Shown: in pieces, positions 35,128-44,240 of the stretch
Position numbering within the stretch: position 1 is the first letter of the stretch
Layout: each line of letters opens with the position of its first letter
Source of the DNA: Bacteroidota bacterium
GTDB lineage: Bacteria; Bacteroidota; Ignavibacteria; Tepidaquicellales; Tepidaquicellaceae
Length of the DNA: 64,000 bases
Assembly: GCA_018266845.1 (NCBI GenBank)
Contig: JAFDZO010000007.1
Span: 31,834 to 95,833 of the forward strand
Reading direction: 5' to 3'
Translations under genes and position numbers: made by a program
The notes under the pieces: model-generated
Told to the model about the DNA's origin: nothing
Seen by the model: only the letters and a program-made list of their open reading frames with translations
The model's database searches: none

Positions 35128-35803
35128 AAAGCTCCGTTGGTTTAGGAAGTTCGAAATTTATTTTTACTACATTCACTTCAAAATCGTTTTTGATTTTAAG
35201 ATGAGAGCCGAGGTCTTTTAATTCACTCTCATTTTTTTTATAAGCAATTTCTTTATAGCGGAGAGTGGAGTTAAATCCCGTCATTGCTCCTATAGTAGGA
35301 AAAGAAAGAGTACTCCATGCAACAACTTCATTGTGAACAGCAAACAGAGTGCCTATTCCTGCTCCCGTTCCTGCCACACCGCCCAATATCGTTGCCCCTG
35401 CATCACCTGTAACATCTTTCGCCGAACCAATTCCATAAACACCAATTATACTTCCCGCGCAATGCCCCGCAATAAATCCGAATAAAGCTCCAGCAAAACC
35501 TGAATATTCGCCGTGCGATTTCCCAATGCCTTTCTCAATTGCTGCGCCGATATAAGCCCCTCCCACTCCGACTAAACCGCCGGCAAGATTTCCGGCAACA
35601 AATTGTCCAAGCATATCATCAAACTTTGGTTCAGGTTTTAGATTCAATTTCTTTTTCGGTAAGAGAGATTTTGATGAATCAGTTAACTGTAACGATTTAT
35701 ATTCGGGAAATATATTCTGACTAGAATAATTTGACTGGGAATAAGCGGAAGAAACAAGAAGTAGCAGGAACAAACAAACCGGAATTACGATTATGCGTTT
35801 CAT
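35090..35803 (-). CDS. Exported glycine-rich protein of unknown function
   Basis: 237 residues. Signal peptide (about 1-22, ends SAYSQ). The middle (65-175) is Gly/Ala-rich with recurring VAGNLAGGLVGVGGAYIGA-like stretches that could be glycine-zipper membrane helices, as in proteins inserted in or under the outer membrane. The C-terminal 60 residues are charged. Family not recognised. It follows the acyl-CoA ligase gene with a 4-nt overlap (35800-35803) and overlaps the convergent M1 gene by 38 nt. Confidence 0.65.
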   Translation of the reverse strand: MKRIIVIPVCLFLLLLVSSAYSQSNYSSQNIFPEYKSLQLTDSSKSLLPKKKLNLKPEPKFDDMLGQFVAGNLAGGLVGVGGAYIGAAIEKGIGKSHGEYSGFAGALFGFIAGHCAGSIIGVYGIGSAKDVTGDAGATILGGVAGTGAGIGTLFAVHNEVVAWSTLSFPTIGAMTGFNSTLRYKEIAYKKNESELKDLGSHLKIKNDFEVNVVKINFELPKPTELSKIPEQFLLSLR

Positions 35804-37488
35804 TTGAATTGAGTTGTTTTAAATTCGCTGAATAAGTGCTTCACTTTATTTCTCTGATACTTTCCTGTTGATGTTACCGGAATTGCATCGGAAAAAATAA
35901 TAACCTTAGGCGACTTGTAAGCAGGCAATTTGCTTCTGAAATACTTGAGAATTTTTCCCTTCAATTCTTCCGTCGGCTGAACACCTTCATTCAATAAAAT
36001 CAATGCACCGACTTCCTCGCCGTACCAATCGTTTTCAAATCCTACACAGATACCGGCGCGGACAAATTCACACTGCGAAATTACTTCATCAACTTCCAAA
36101 GTTGATATATTAACTCCACCGCGAATAATAAGTTCCTTTATTCTTCCTGTTATAAAAAAATATTTATTTTTAAAACGGTCGAATCTGAAAAATCCCTCAT
36201 CTCCGCTGCGGAACCAGCCAAATTCGAAAGTTTTTTTATTAGCATTATCATTATTGAAATAATATTTCATAACATTATGTCCGCGGATAACAATTTCGCC
36301 TTTCACATTTTCATCCTGCGATTGACCTTTGTCATTATGGATTTCCATTTCGTTCCAGTAAATCGGAATTCCTATTGCAGGGTAACCGAAACCATTCTGC
36401 CATTGATAATGCTCTGCTTCTGACAAGTCAATCGGGATGAAACACGAATAGCATGTAGTCTCCGATAAACCGTAACCATGTACAATTCTTAAATTAAATT
36501 TCTCTTCGAAATTTCTCGCCACTTCACAAGTAAGAGGTCCGGCGCCGCAGATTATATGTGAAAAAGATTCAAGATTATATTTTGATGCATCTTCGTTTGA
36601 GTGAATCATAAATTGAAGAAGAGTTGGTACTACACTTACGATTTTTACTTTTTCATCCTGAAGTCTCTGAAGAAATTTATCAGTCTGAAATTTTTGATTG
36701 AGAATCAGCTTTCCGCCTATATACATTGTTGTCATAATTGTTACAACCGTCCCATTAACGTGATGGATAGGCAGCACACACATCATAACATCTTCTGAAT
36801 AAATTTTATGCCATATAGCAATGCCGTCGGCATCAATCATTAAATTGTACTGAGTTAGAACAACTCCCTTCGGATTTCCCGTTGTGCCTGAAGTATAAAC
36901 AATCATTGCTTCTGTTTCTCTGGTGACCTGCTGCCTCATTTGCACTCTGTCTTTAAACTCGCTGTAATCGAGAGTTTCAAAATTTACAATTTCGCCCGGT
37001 AAATCATGAACAGCTTTCTTTAATTTTTCATCATACATTCCCAATGTGAAAACAAGTCTTGTATTGGAATCTTTGAAAATAAAATTCACGCGCTCCGGCT
37101 CTTCACTTACATTCACAGGCACCACAACTGCGCCGATACACCAGCATGCAAAATATAAAATAACAGTATCATAATGATTGTGAAGAAAAGTACCTACTCT
37201 GTGTTCCTTTCGCACATCGTTTTCAAGAAGATAATTTGCAAGTTTATAAACTTTTTTTATGAACTCTTCATAGGTAAATCGTGTAACTTCCCCGCTCTCA
37301 CTATAATAGACTAGATACTCTTTATCAAAATTTACATTAACTCTTTTCTGCAAAAGTTTATAAATATTTTCGTAAGCAACAAAATATTCATCAGGTTTAT
37401 TGTTTGTAAGTGAATGGGCTTTCTTTATATTTTCTATTGTATTTTTATCCATGAAATTTGCGATGTTGAATTTTATTTCAGAGTGCAA
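35800..37488 (-). CDS. AMP-forming acyl-CoA synthetase/ligase
   Basis: 562 residues, ANL superfamily. P-loop YTSGTTGNPKGVV (about 200), motif GYGLSETTC (about 335), FRSGDEGFF (about 420; usual YxTGD), hinge and KELIIRGGVNIS, and the C-terminal catalytic Lys in TGKYQRNKV (about 545). It activates a carboxylic acid as acyl-AMP and transfers it to CoA; the substrate cannot be read from sequence, although long- or medium-chain fatty acids are usual. The start could also be the Met at 37452 (MDKNTIENIK). It overlaps the Gly-rich exported protein gene by 4 nt. Confidence 0.92.
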   Translation of the reverse strand: MHSEIKFNIANFMDKNTIENIKKAHSLTNNKPDEYFVAYENIYKLLQKRVNVNFDKEYLVYYSESGEVTRFTYEEFIKKVYKLANYLLENDVRKEHRVGTFLHNHYDTVILYFACWCIGAVVVPVNVSEEPERVNFIFKDSNTRLVFTLGMYDEKLKKAVHDLPGEIVNFETLDYSEFKDRVQMRQQVTRETEAMIVYTSGTTGNPKGVVLTQYNLMIDADGIAIWHKIYSEDVMMCVLPIHHVNGTVVTIMTTMYIGGKLILNQKFQTDKFLQRLQDEKVKIVSVVPTLLQFMIHSNEDASKYNLESFSHIICGAGPLTCEVARNFEEKFNLRIVHGYGLSETTCYSCFIPIDLSEAEHYQWQNGFGYPAIGIPIYWNEMEIHNDKGQSQDENVKGEIVIRGHNVMKYYFNNDNANKKTFEFGWFRSGDEGFFRFDRFKNKYFFITGRIKELIIRGGVNISTLEVDEVISQCEFVRAGICVGFENDWYGEEVGALILLNEGVQPTEELKGKILKYFRSKLPAYKSPKVIIFSDAIPVTSTGKYQRNKVKHLFSEFKTTQFK

Positions 37489-37529
37489 TTATTTATTTTG
37501 CAATATCTAAAATTCTTTTTTAGCAAAAA

Positions 37530-38102
37530 ATGATAAAAGCGTTAATTGTTATTTTTATCTTATTCGGAATAACGGGCTTTGCTTTAAGTCAACAAACAAA
37601 TTCATTTCAGAGAGACAAACTTGTTTTGAATTATAACAAAAAAATAAGACCATCCGAATCTAAAGCATCTGTTTCTGATGTCCTGCTTCTTGCTTTTCCG
37701 TTCAATCCTATATTTATTGTAGAAGAAGGCAAGTCATATTTAGGATTTACAAAAGAAGTTTCATTCGGGACTATAAGAGAAGGAAATATCGGGGTGGAAT
37801 ATTCATATATATTCCGGGATGAAAATAAAAATCATTTACGCATATCTTACAATCACGAATTTGCTGCAGTCTCAGGAGATATAGCTGCACTGCTCGCATC
37901 TGCAGGTGTTGGCTACTTCACTGACTTTAACAAAAAAGGATTTTTTCCTCAGCTTTCAATAAATTTATTACTGACAGTTTTTGAAAATGTATGTGCCGTG
38001 CCCTATATAAAGGGCAGATATACTTTTATGACAGATAAAAGCGAAGCGAATATTTTTGATTTATCTTTAGGAATTAAAACAGCTTTTTATTTCAGATTTT
38101 AA
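37530..38102 (+). CDS. Exported beta-barrel-like protein of unknown function
   Basis: 190 residues with a signal peptide (MIKALIVIFILFGITGFALSQ) and about eight amphipathic strands (GNIGVEYSYIFR, HLRISYNHEFA, AGVGYFTDF, FFPQLSINLLLTVF, VPYIKGRYTFM), ending in aromatic AFYFRF, the typical C-terminal Phe signature of outer-membrane barrels. Function unknown. It is followed 9 nt later by a peptide-binding lipoprotein gene on the same strand. TATTTTGC lies 29 nt upstream of the ATG. Confidence 0.65.
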   Translation: MIKALIVIFILFGITGFALSQQTNSFQRDKLVLNYNKKIRPSESKASVSDVLLLAFPFNPIFIVEEGKSYLGFTKEVSFGTIREGNIGVEYSYIFRDENKNHLRISYNHEFAAVSGDIAALLASAGVGYFTDFNKKGFFPQLSINLLLTVFENVCAVPYIKGRYTFMTDKSEANIFDLSLGIKTAFYFRF

Positions 38103-38111
38103 AATCACATA

Positions 38112-39773
38112 ATGAAAATAATAAAAATTTTTCTTTTACTTTCACTTGTAACAATCTTTTCCTCTTGCAGTAAAAACACTTCCTCGGATAAAAAAATATT
38201 CAATCTGAATATTTCACAGGGCATTGAAACTCTAGAGCCCGTTATGTCAAACTCTGCTTTCAGTATCTGGGGAGTTCAGCAGGTAATGGAAGGTCTTGTT
38301 GAGTTTGATAAAGATAAGAATATTGTTCCATGCATAGCAAAAAGCTGGACAATTTCTACAGATGGAATTACATATTCATTTAATTTAAGAAGTGATGTAA
38401 AATTTCATGACGACGATTGCTTTAAAAATAAAAAAGGAAGAAACGTTACAGCAGGTGATTTTAAATATTGCTTAGAGAGAGTAAATAATCCAAAATCAAA
38501 AACCCGCGGTCTTTGGGTTTTCAGAGATAAAATTAAAGGCGCTAAAGAATTTTCAGAGGGAAAAGCGAATGAGATTTCAGGCATAAAAGCTGTGAATGAT
38601 TCTACATTGCAAATAGAATTGTACAGTGCGTTCTCACCTTTTCTTTCGCTGCTTACAATGACTTACGGATTTATTTACCCGAAGGAGGCAGTAGATTTTT
38701 ACGGGGATAAACTCGGCTTTCATCCCGTAGGAACGGGACCGTTTAAGTTTAATCACTGGAGCATTGACAAAGAATTAGTGCTGGATAAAAATCCGAATTA
38801 TTGGGAGAAGGATTTAAAGGGTACTGCACTTCCCTACCTTGACGGAGTAAAAATCACTTTCACACAGTCATCTGAAACAGAATTTTTAGATTTTCAAAAC
38901 GGCAAATATGATTTTCATCAGCCATCGTCTGAAACGTTTGATGTAATCACTGATGAAAGCGGAAAATTAAAAGATGCTGATACGAAAAATTTCACGATGG
39001 TAAAGCAGCCGTGGCTGCAAACAGTTTTTCTTGGGATGATGCAATCGCCTGAACTCCCGGGCGGAAAGACAGGACCTTTTGCCGGTAATAAAAAATTACG
39101 TGAAGCGCTGAACTATGCTATAGATAAAGATAAGATTGTAAAATTTGTTTTAAAGAACAGGGGGAAATCTGCTGTGAACGGACCGATTCCTCCCGGAATG
39201 CCGGGCTTCAATCCACAGATAAAAGGATATACATACGATATAAATAAAGCGAAAGAGCTATTGAAGGAGACGGGATATGGTGAAGGAAAAACTTTGAAGC
39301 TGAATCTTGTCTGCGGCAATGAAGAGATACAACGCTCAGTTGCAATTGCAATTCAGGAACAGATGAAAGCAGTAGGCATTGATTTACAAATAGAGCAGAT
39401 GCTTCAGGCAACACTTGTCTCAAAGCAGGAGAACGGCGAGTTTCCTTTCTGGCGCGCAAGCTGGGGTGCAGATTATTTTGACCCGGAAAATTTCATGGCG
39501 CTTTTTTACAGCAAGAATATTACTCCGAAAGGTCCGAACAGAGTCGGCTATTCAAATCCAAAAGTTGATGAGCTATATGAAAAATCTTTAAAGGCAACAG
39601 ATAACAATGAGCGAATGAAAATGTATGACGAGATTCAAAAAATTGTAATCGAAGATGCAGCGTGGCTGCCTCTTTATTATAACGAGCAGATTTATTTATT
39701 GAGCAAAAACATTGAGGGGTTTTATATAGACGGACTTAATATTATTAATCTGAAATATACAGTGAAGAAATAA
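38112..39773 (+). CDS. ABC-type peptide substrate-binding lipoprotein (family 5)
   Basis: 553 residues. Lipoprotein signal with lipobox IFSSC (Cys near residue 19), then the SBP_bac_5 fold: EPVMSNSAFSIWGVQQVMEGL, SWTISTDGITYSFNLRSDVKFHD, FHPVGTGPFKFNHW and LREALNYAIDKDKI are family landmarks. It binds oligopeptides or similar ligands for an ABC importer (Opp/Dpp type). Permease and ATPase genes are not adjacent; the next gene is a small zinc-ribbon protein. The exact ligand is unknown. Confidence 0.93.
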   Translation: MKIIKIFLLLSLVTIFSSCSKNTSSDKKIFNLNISQGIETLEPVMSNSAFSIWGVQQVMEGLVEFDKDKNIVPCIAKSWTISTDGITYSFNLRSDVKFHDDDCFKNKKGRNVTAGDFKYCLERVNNPKSKTRGLWVFRDKIKGAKEFSEGKANEISGIKAVNDSTLQIELYSAFSPFLSLLTMTYGFIYPKEAVDFYGDKLGFHPVGTGPFKFNHWSIDKELVLDKNPNYWEKDLKGTALPYLDGVKITFTQSSETEFLDFQNGKYDFHQPSSETFDVITDESGKLKDADTKNFTMVKQPWLQTVFLGMMQSPELPGGKTGPFAGNKKLREALNYAIDKDKIVKFVLKNRGKSAVNGPIPPGMPGFNPQIKGYTYDINKAKELLKETGYGEGKTLKLNLVCGNEEIQRSVAIAIQEQMKAVGIDLQIEQMLQATLVSKQENGEFPFWRASWGADYFDPENFMALFYSKNITPKGPNRVGYSNPKVDELYEKSLKATDNNERMKMYDEIQKIVIEDAAWLPLYYNEQIYLLSKNIEGFYIDGLNIINLKYTVKK

Positions 39774-39774
39774 C

Positions 39775-40017
39775 ATGGAAAACAAAACCTGCTCTAAATG
39801 CAACTCTCCACTTGATGAAGGATTCCTATATGTTACGAACAGCGGAGACCCGTCTATGTTTAATTTTGTAGTATGGGCAAAAGGAGAGAAAGAAAAACTG
39901 ACGAGCTTTATGGGACCAAATGCAAATGCGCCCCAATATCCTGTAAGAGTTTACAGGTGCGAAGCGTGCGGACATCTGGATTTCTACACAGACGAACCGC
40001 AAAAATGGAAACATTAA
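39775..40017 (+). CDS. Small zinc-ribbon protein (DUF6487-like)
   Basis: 80 residues. Two Cys pairs, CSKCNSPLDEGFL at the start and YRCEACGHLDFY near the end, form a probable zinc ribbon around a variable core (PSMFNFVVWAKGEKEKL). Short proteins of this kind are widespread and uncharacterised. It starts 1 nt after the stop of the peptide-binding gene, so translation is coupled. Confidence 0.8.
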   Translation: MENKTCSKCNSPLDEGFLYVTNSGDPSMFNFVVWAKGEKEKLTSFMGPNANAPQYPVRVYRCEACGHLDFYTDEPQKWKH

Positions 40018-40222
40018 TAGCAATACCCGCAAATTAGAGGCGTCCTGAAAAAGCAAAAGAAATGCTTGTTGCCCTTTAAAATAATATTGTGTAATTTTAT
40101 TCTACCCATGATAAAAACACAGAGGACGTTTGTAAATATTAGAAAACGATTTTAACACTTAAATTCCAACTTCCGGTTCAATTTAGTTTTGTAATACATT
40201 CATTATAAAATTAAAACACAAA

Positions 40223-40654
40223 ATGGCATTTCTATTTAAGATATTAGCTCACGTTAATATCCTTGCCGTTATCATATCCGGAGTTGCATACTGGCTGCTT
40301 GGCGCAATTTGGTTTTCCCTTATTTTCGGAAAAACGTGGAGCAGTGAACTTGAAAAGCACGGAGTGAAAATTTCCGATCCCGGCAAGGGCGGAATGGCAG
40401 GAAAGTTCATTAGCACTTTTATTTTTGAAATCTTCATTGCATTTGCCTGCGCAACACTTGTGTGGGTAATGGGAATCGAAAATTTAGGGCAGGCGTTAAA
40501 GCTTGGCTTGGGACTTGGAGTATTTTTTGCTGCACTTCCTATGATGATTGCATATTCGTGGGAAAGCAGACCTTTGAAGTTAGTTCTTATTGATATAGGC
40601 TATCCTGTTACAGGAGTAACGCTCTGCGTTATTATACTGACTTTCTGGAAGTAG
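40223..40654 (+). CDS. DUF1761 family membrane protein
   Basis: 143 residues with four helices (about 12-32, 65-85, 93-115, 120-141). VNILAVIISGVAYWLLGAIWFSLIFGKTW and YSWESRPLKLVLIDIGYPVTG are the family's two conserved segments. Function unknown. A TAGTTTTG at 40184-40191, 32 nt before the ATG, matches the Bacteroidota -7 element TAnnTTTG, so a promoter is plausible here. A terminator-like hairpin follows. Confidence 0.88.
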   Translation: MAFLFKILAHVNILAVIISGVAYWLLGAIWFSLIFGKTWSSELEKHGVKISDPGKGGMAGKFISTFIFEIFIAFACATLVWVMGIENLGQALKLGLGLGVFFAALPMMIAYSWESRPLKLVLIDIGYPVTGVTLCVIILTFWK

Positions 40655-40736
40655 TCATTAATGACAAAAGCAGGCTCTTAACGGATTAAACAATAAGTTC
40701 CTTTTATAAACGGTTTGCGAGGTGAAACGCTAACTG

Positions 40737-40776
40737 AACAGCTTCTTTCGGCGCTGACTGAAGGAGGCTGTTTTTG
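40737..40776 (+). terminator. Terminator after the DUF1761 gene
   Basis: Stem AACAGCTTCTTTC/GAAGGAGGCTGTT (40737-40749 and 40760-40772, two G-T pairs) with a 10-nt loop, followed by T residues. Confidence 0.75.
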
Positions 40777-40915
40777 TTTTCTTAAAACTCCGACTTTTTT
40801 ATCCGCAAAGCATGTAAATAAATTTTTGGCAGGCAGAGTTATTATAAAATTTCTATTATATTATAGTGAAAATTAACATAAGATTTTTTACATTAGGTGA
40901 ATATCAAATACAAAT

Positions 40916-41149
40916 ATGAGCTTAAGTAATTTTATAAATGTGATTATTCGAAACGGCGAACAGGGCTACTACGTAGCAGAGTGCCTCGAGGTCAATATTG
41001 TAACACAAGGAAAAACTTTGGATGAATTAATAGAAAATTTAAAAGAAGCAGTTGAATTATTTTTTGAAGACGAGAACCCGGCTGATTTTGGATTTTCTGA
41101 GAAACCCAATTTGTCCATTAAAATGGAAATAGAACCTGAATATGCCTAA
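40916..41149 (+). CDS. hicB: HicB-type antitoxin
   Basis: 77 residues. The partial RNase-H-like HicB fold is clear: INVIIRNGEQGYYVAECLEVNIVTQGKTLDELIENLKEAVELFFED is the conserved core. No C-terminal helix-turn-helix or ribbon-helix-helix, which marks the short HicB class that neutralises HicA without an added DNA-binding domain. It precedes hicA and overlaps it by 8 nt. Confidence 0.92.
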   Translation: MSLSNFINVIIRNGEQGYYVAECLEVNIVTQGKTLDELIENLKEAVELFFEDENPADFGFSEKPNLSIKMEIEPEYA

Positions 41150-41381
41150 ACTTAAACGACTTTCCGGCGATGAAGTTGTTAAAATTTTTAGACAATTTAA
41201 CTTTGACGTTTATTCGCAAAAAGGCAGCCATATTAAATTGAAACGGATAAGTAATTCTCAAAATCAAACTTTGGTAATTCCGAATCATAAAGAAATTGAC
41301 ACAGGCACACTTAGAGCTATTATTCGGCAAGCTTCCAGGTACATAAATTTAACCGAACTTGAGAATTTTTTTTATAGTTAA
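41142..41381 (+). CDS. hicA: HicA-type mRNA interferase toxin
   Basis: 79 residues, a double-stranded-RNA-binding-like fold. The catalytic His is in KGSHIKLKR (about residue 29); LSGDEVVKIFRQFNFDV and the C-terminal VIPNHKEIDTGTLRAIIRQA match the family. It cleaves mRNA independently of translation and is held in check by HicB. The antitoxin-first order here is less common than hicA-hicB. Confidence 0.92.
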   Translation: MPKLKRLSGDEVVKIFRQFNFDVYSQKGSHIKLKRISNSQNQTLVIPNHKEIDTGTLRAIIRQASRYINLTELENFFYS

Positions 41382-41511
41382 CTTTATTTCTCTGAACATT
41401 CAAACGATCCCCGCTCACTTACTGCAATTTTTTTCTTCCAATTTTTGTTTTGATATACAGTGAATTAGTCATCCATAATTCGTAATTTTCCCGTTACAAA
41501 ACTAAACCGTA

Positions 41512-44022
41512 ATGAAAAATCCCTTTTTGTGCTTTCTAACAATTCTGGCATTTCTCACAGCCTGCAATACATTAACTGCTCAAATTAACGATGAAGAGGA
41601 AGGTGAAACTTCCGAGACAATTTTTCAGCGTGAGCAGTACATCTATGAACGTAGAGCAGGCGGTCCGGGCAAGGTAATCGCTCCCGACGCTTACCATAAT
41701 GCTTTGGAACAAATGAAGAGAGTTCCGAAAATATCTGAGCTGACAAATGTTCCTTTCGGAGCTGCCTCGTGGCAAAGCGTAAACCCGTCAGGTATGTTCT
41801 ATCAGGTTACAAACGCTAATTACATTTCAGGAAGAACAAATTCAATTGCCTTTCACCCGTCTAATGCAAACATAATGTACATTGCTTCTGCGGGGGGCGG
41901 TGTATGGAAAACAACTAACGGAGGTCTGAACTGGATAGCCCTGACAGACGGGCTGACAAATCTTTGCGGCGGCGATATAGCCATTGACCCGAATAATTCA
42001 AATGTGCTTTACTTCGGAAGCGGCGAGCTAAACTACTCGCTCGATAGCCATTACGGAGACGGAATTTTTAAATCAACAGACGCAGGTAATACCTGGTTTC
42101 AGGTTGCGCCCTACAGCCTGTGCGCTAATTATTCGAAAATAATTGTAACTCCGTCTAACTCAAATATTGTATATGCTGCAGGGAAGTCAGGAGTGTTTAA
42201 ATCTACCAATGCCGGATTAAACTGGTCTCAGGTTAGTTCTGCCGGTAATGTAAATGCCTTAGTGATGGATTACACAAACAACCAGATTTTATATTTTACA
42301 AACTCGGCAAATACCGGCGCGGGAGCAGTGAGAAAAACCACTGACGGAGGCACAACATGGGTAAACCTTACCAATGGACTTCCAACATCAGGTATCGGAA
42401 GGGCGCCGATGGCAATGTCATCGCTTGACCCTAATGTATTATACGTAGGTTTTGCTGCCAGCAGCGGGGGCGCGCTCCTCGGAGTTTACAAAACTACCGA
42501 CGGCGGAAGCAACTGGACTTTACAGAATAATTCAACAAATTATCTCGGCACTCAGGGCTGGTATGATAATGCTCTTACCATAAAACCGGGCACGACTGAT
42601 TTTATTATCACCGGAGGTATTGACCTATACTCATCCACAAATTCAGGTGTAACTCTCACTAAAAAAACAAGCTGGTCCACCGGCTCAACCGGAAATTTTT
42701 GCCATGCAGATATTCACTATCTAACATACAGCCCGCTAAATAATGCGCTGTACTGCTGCTCCGACGGGGGAATTTATAAATCAACAAATGACGGCGGCAA
42801 CTGGATTGATTTGAACGCAACAATTTCCACATTGCAATATCAAAGCGCGGATTATGACCCGCTTAACCCTACGCTTCTACAGGGAGGTTGTCAGGATAAT
42901 AACAAACAAACCTCTACGAATAACGGTCTTGTATGGGTTCAGAGAACAACAGGAGACGGCGGCTATACAGTGATTGATGCTGAAAATCCTTCTTATGTTT
43001 ACGGTCAATATGTAAACGGCTCTATACAGCGCTCTGCAAACTCAGGCGCAAGTTTTTCAGAAATTACTCCGTCAGGCTCCACAGGCGGTTTATTTTACAA
43101 TCCGTATGAAATGGCTTCAGGCAACAGCCAGTTTATTGTTTTCGGAAGAGCTGATGTATGGTACACTGCCTCGGCAAGAACAGCATCAACTTCTTCGGGC
43201 TGGACACAAATTGCAACTACGTCTATTGTAGGGGGAAGCATTTCAGGGATTGGTATAGGCAACGGCACTGCCCCTACAAGAATTTATATAGGAACCAACA
43301 ATGGAAAAATTTTATCAACAAGCAATACAGGCGCAAATTGGGTTTCTGCAACCGGATACCCTTACATTAGTGATTTCGCTGTTGATAAAACAAATGACGC
43401 AATTTGTTACGCTTCGTGCGCCGGCACTCTTGCTAATCAGCACGTTTTCAAAACAACAAATGGAGGAGCAACATGGACAAGCATTACAGGAAATCTTCCT
43501 AATGTTGCCGCAAACTCAATCATTCTTAGAAATACTTCGCCAAGGTCATTATTTGTCGGAACAGATTTAGGAGTTTATGTGTCATTCAATGAAGGTTCAA
43601 GCTGGGCGCTATTGAGCACCGGAATGCCTTCAGTTCCTGTATTTGATTTAAAATATAGAGAGACAAATAAAATTCTTCTTGCCGCTACTCATGGAAGAGG
43701 CTGCTATAAAATTGATTTGACAAATTTATCAGGCATTAGTAATCAGAATATTACAGCGGAAAGTTTCGGACTTACACAAAATTATCCTAATCCTTTTAAT
43801 CCTTCAACAAAGATAAAATATTCTATACCAAGCTCATCTTATGTTACATTAAAAGTTTATGATATTTTAGGAAATGAAGTCGAAACCATAGTCAGCCAGC
43901 AGCAAAGCAGAGGTGTATATGATGTGCAATGGGACGGCTCTAAGTATTCAAGCGGAGTGTATATTTATAAAATTACCGCCGGCAATTATAATGAAAGCAA
44001 GATGATGCTATTGGTAAAATAG
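41512..44022 (+). CDS. Secreted BNR/sortilin-like beta-propeller protein with T9SS sorting domain
   Basis: 836 residues. Signal peptide (about 1-23), then a long series of beta-propeller blades with Asp-box-like motifs (KTTNGGLNW, KSTDAGNTW, KSTNAGLNW, KTTDGGTTW, KTTDGGSNW, KSTNDGGNW, KTTNGGATW), resembling VPS10/GH74-like photosystem-II-stability-factor folds. The C-terminus (about 755-836) is a type A sorting domain: NYPNPFNPSTKIKYSIP, VTLKVYDILGNEV and SGVYIYKI. This directs export by the type IX system and surface attachment. Catalytic residues of GH74 cannot be confirmed. Confidence 0.92.
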   Translation: MKNPFLCFLTILAFLTACNTLTAQINDEEEGETSETIFQREQYIYERRAGGPGKVIAPDAYHNALEQMKRVPKISELTNVPFGAASWQSVNPSGMFYQVTNANYISGRTNSIAFHPSNANIMYIASAGGGVWKTTNGGLNWIALTDGLTNLCGGDIAIDPNNSNVLYFGSGELNYSLDSHYGDGIFKSTDAGNTWFQVAPYSLCANYSKIIVTPSNSNIVYAAGKSGVFKSTNAGLNWSQVSSAGNVNALVMDYTNNQILYFTNSANTGAGAVRKTTDGGTTWVNLTNGLPTSGIGRAPMAMSSLDPNVLYVGFAASSGGALLGVYKTTDGGSNWTLQNNSTNYLGTQGWYDNALTIKPGTTDFIITGGIDLYSSTNSGVTLTKKTSWSTGSTGNFCHADIHYLTYSPLNNALYCCSDGGIYKSTNDGGNWIDLNATISTLQYQSADYDPLNPTLLQGGCQDNNKQTSTNNGLVWVQRTTGDGGYTVIDAENPSYVYGQYVNGSIQRSANSGASFSEITPSGSTGGLFYNPYEMASGNSQFIVFGRADVWYTASARTASTSSGWTQIATTSIVGGSISGIGIGNGTAPTRIYIGTNNGKILSTSNTGANWVSATGYPYISDFAVDKTNDAICYASCAGTLANQHVFKTTNGGATWTSITGNLPNVAANSIILRNTSPRSLFVGTDLGVYVSFNEGSSWALLSTGMPSVPVFDLKYRETNKILLAATHGRGCYKIDLTNLSGISNQNITAESFGLTQNYPNPFNPSTKIKYSIPSSSYVTLKVYDILGNEVETIVSQQQSRGVYDVQWDGSKYSSGVYIYKITAGNYNESKMMLLVK

Positions 44023-44072
44023 AGTACATTATTACAAAGCCGCGCTTTTGTAACGCTTAAAATTTTTCAAAC

Positions 44073-44109
44073 AAACCCGCAGATTTTATATTAGTCTGCG
44101 GGTTTTTTT
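44073..44109 (+). terminator. Terminator of the T9SS cargo gene
   Basis: 11-bp stem AAACCCGCAGA/TCTGCGGGTTT (44073-44083 and 44095-44105), 11-nt loop, then a T-run. Confidence 0.9.
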
Positions 44110-44240
44110 ATTTGGTTTGGAAAATAACTGAATAATCTATAATTTTACGCATATCCCACAGAAAGAACTTCTTTCCATAAAACAGTTTTTTCCTGTTTCA
44201 CATTTTAATCCAAAAAATTTTACCAACTAAATTTTAAATC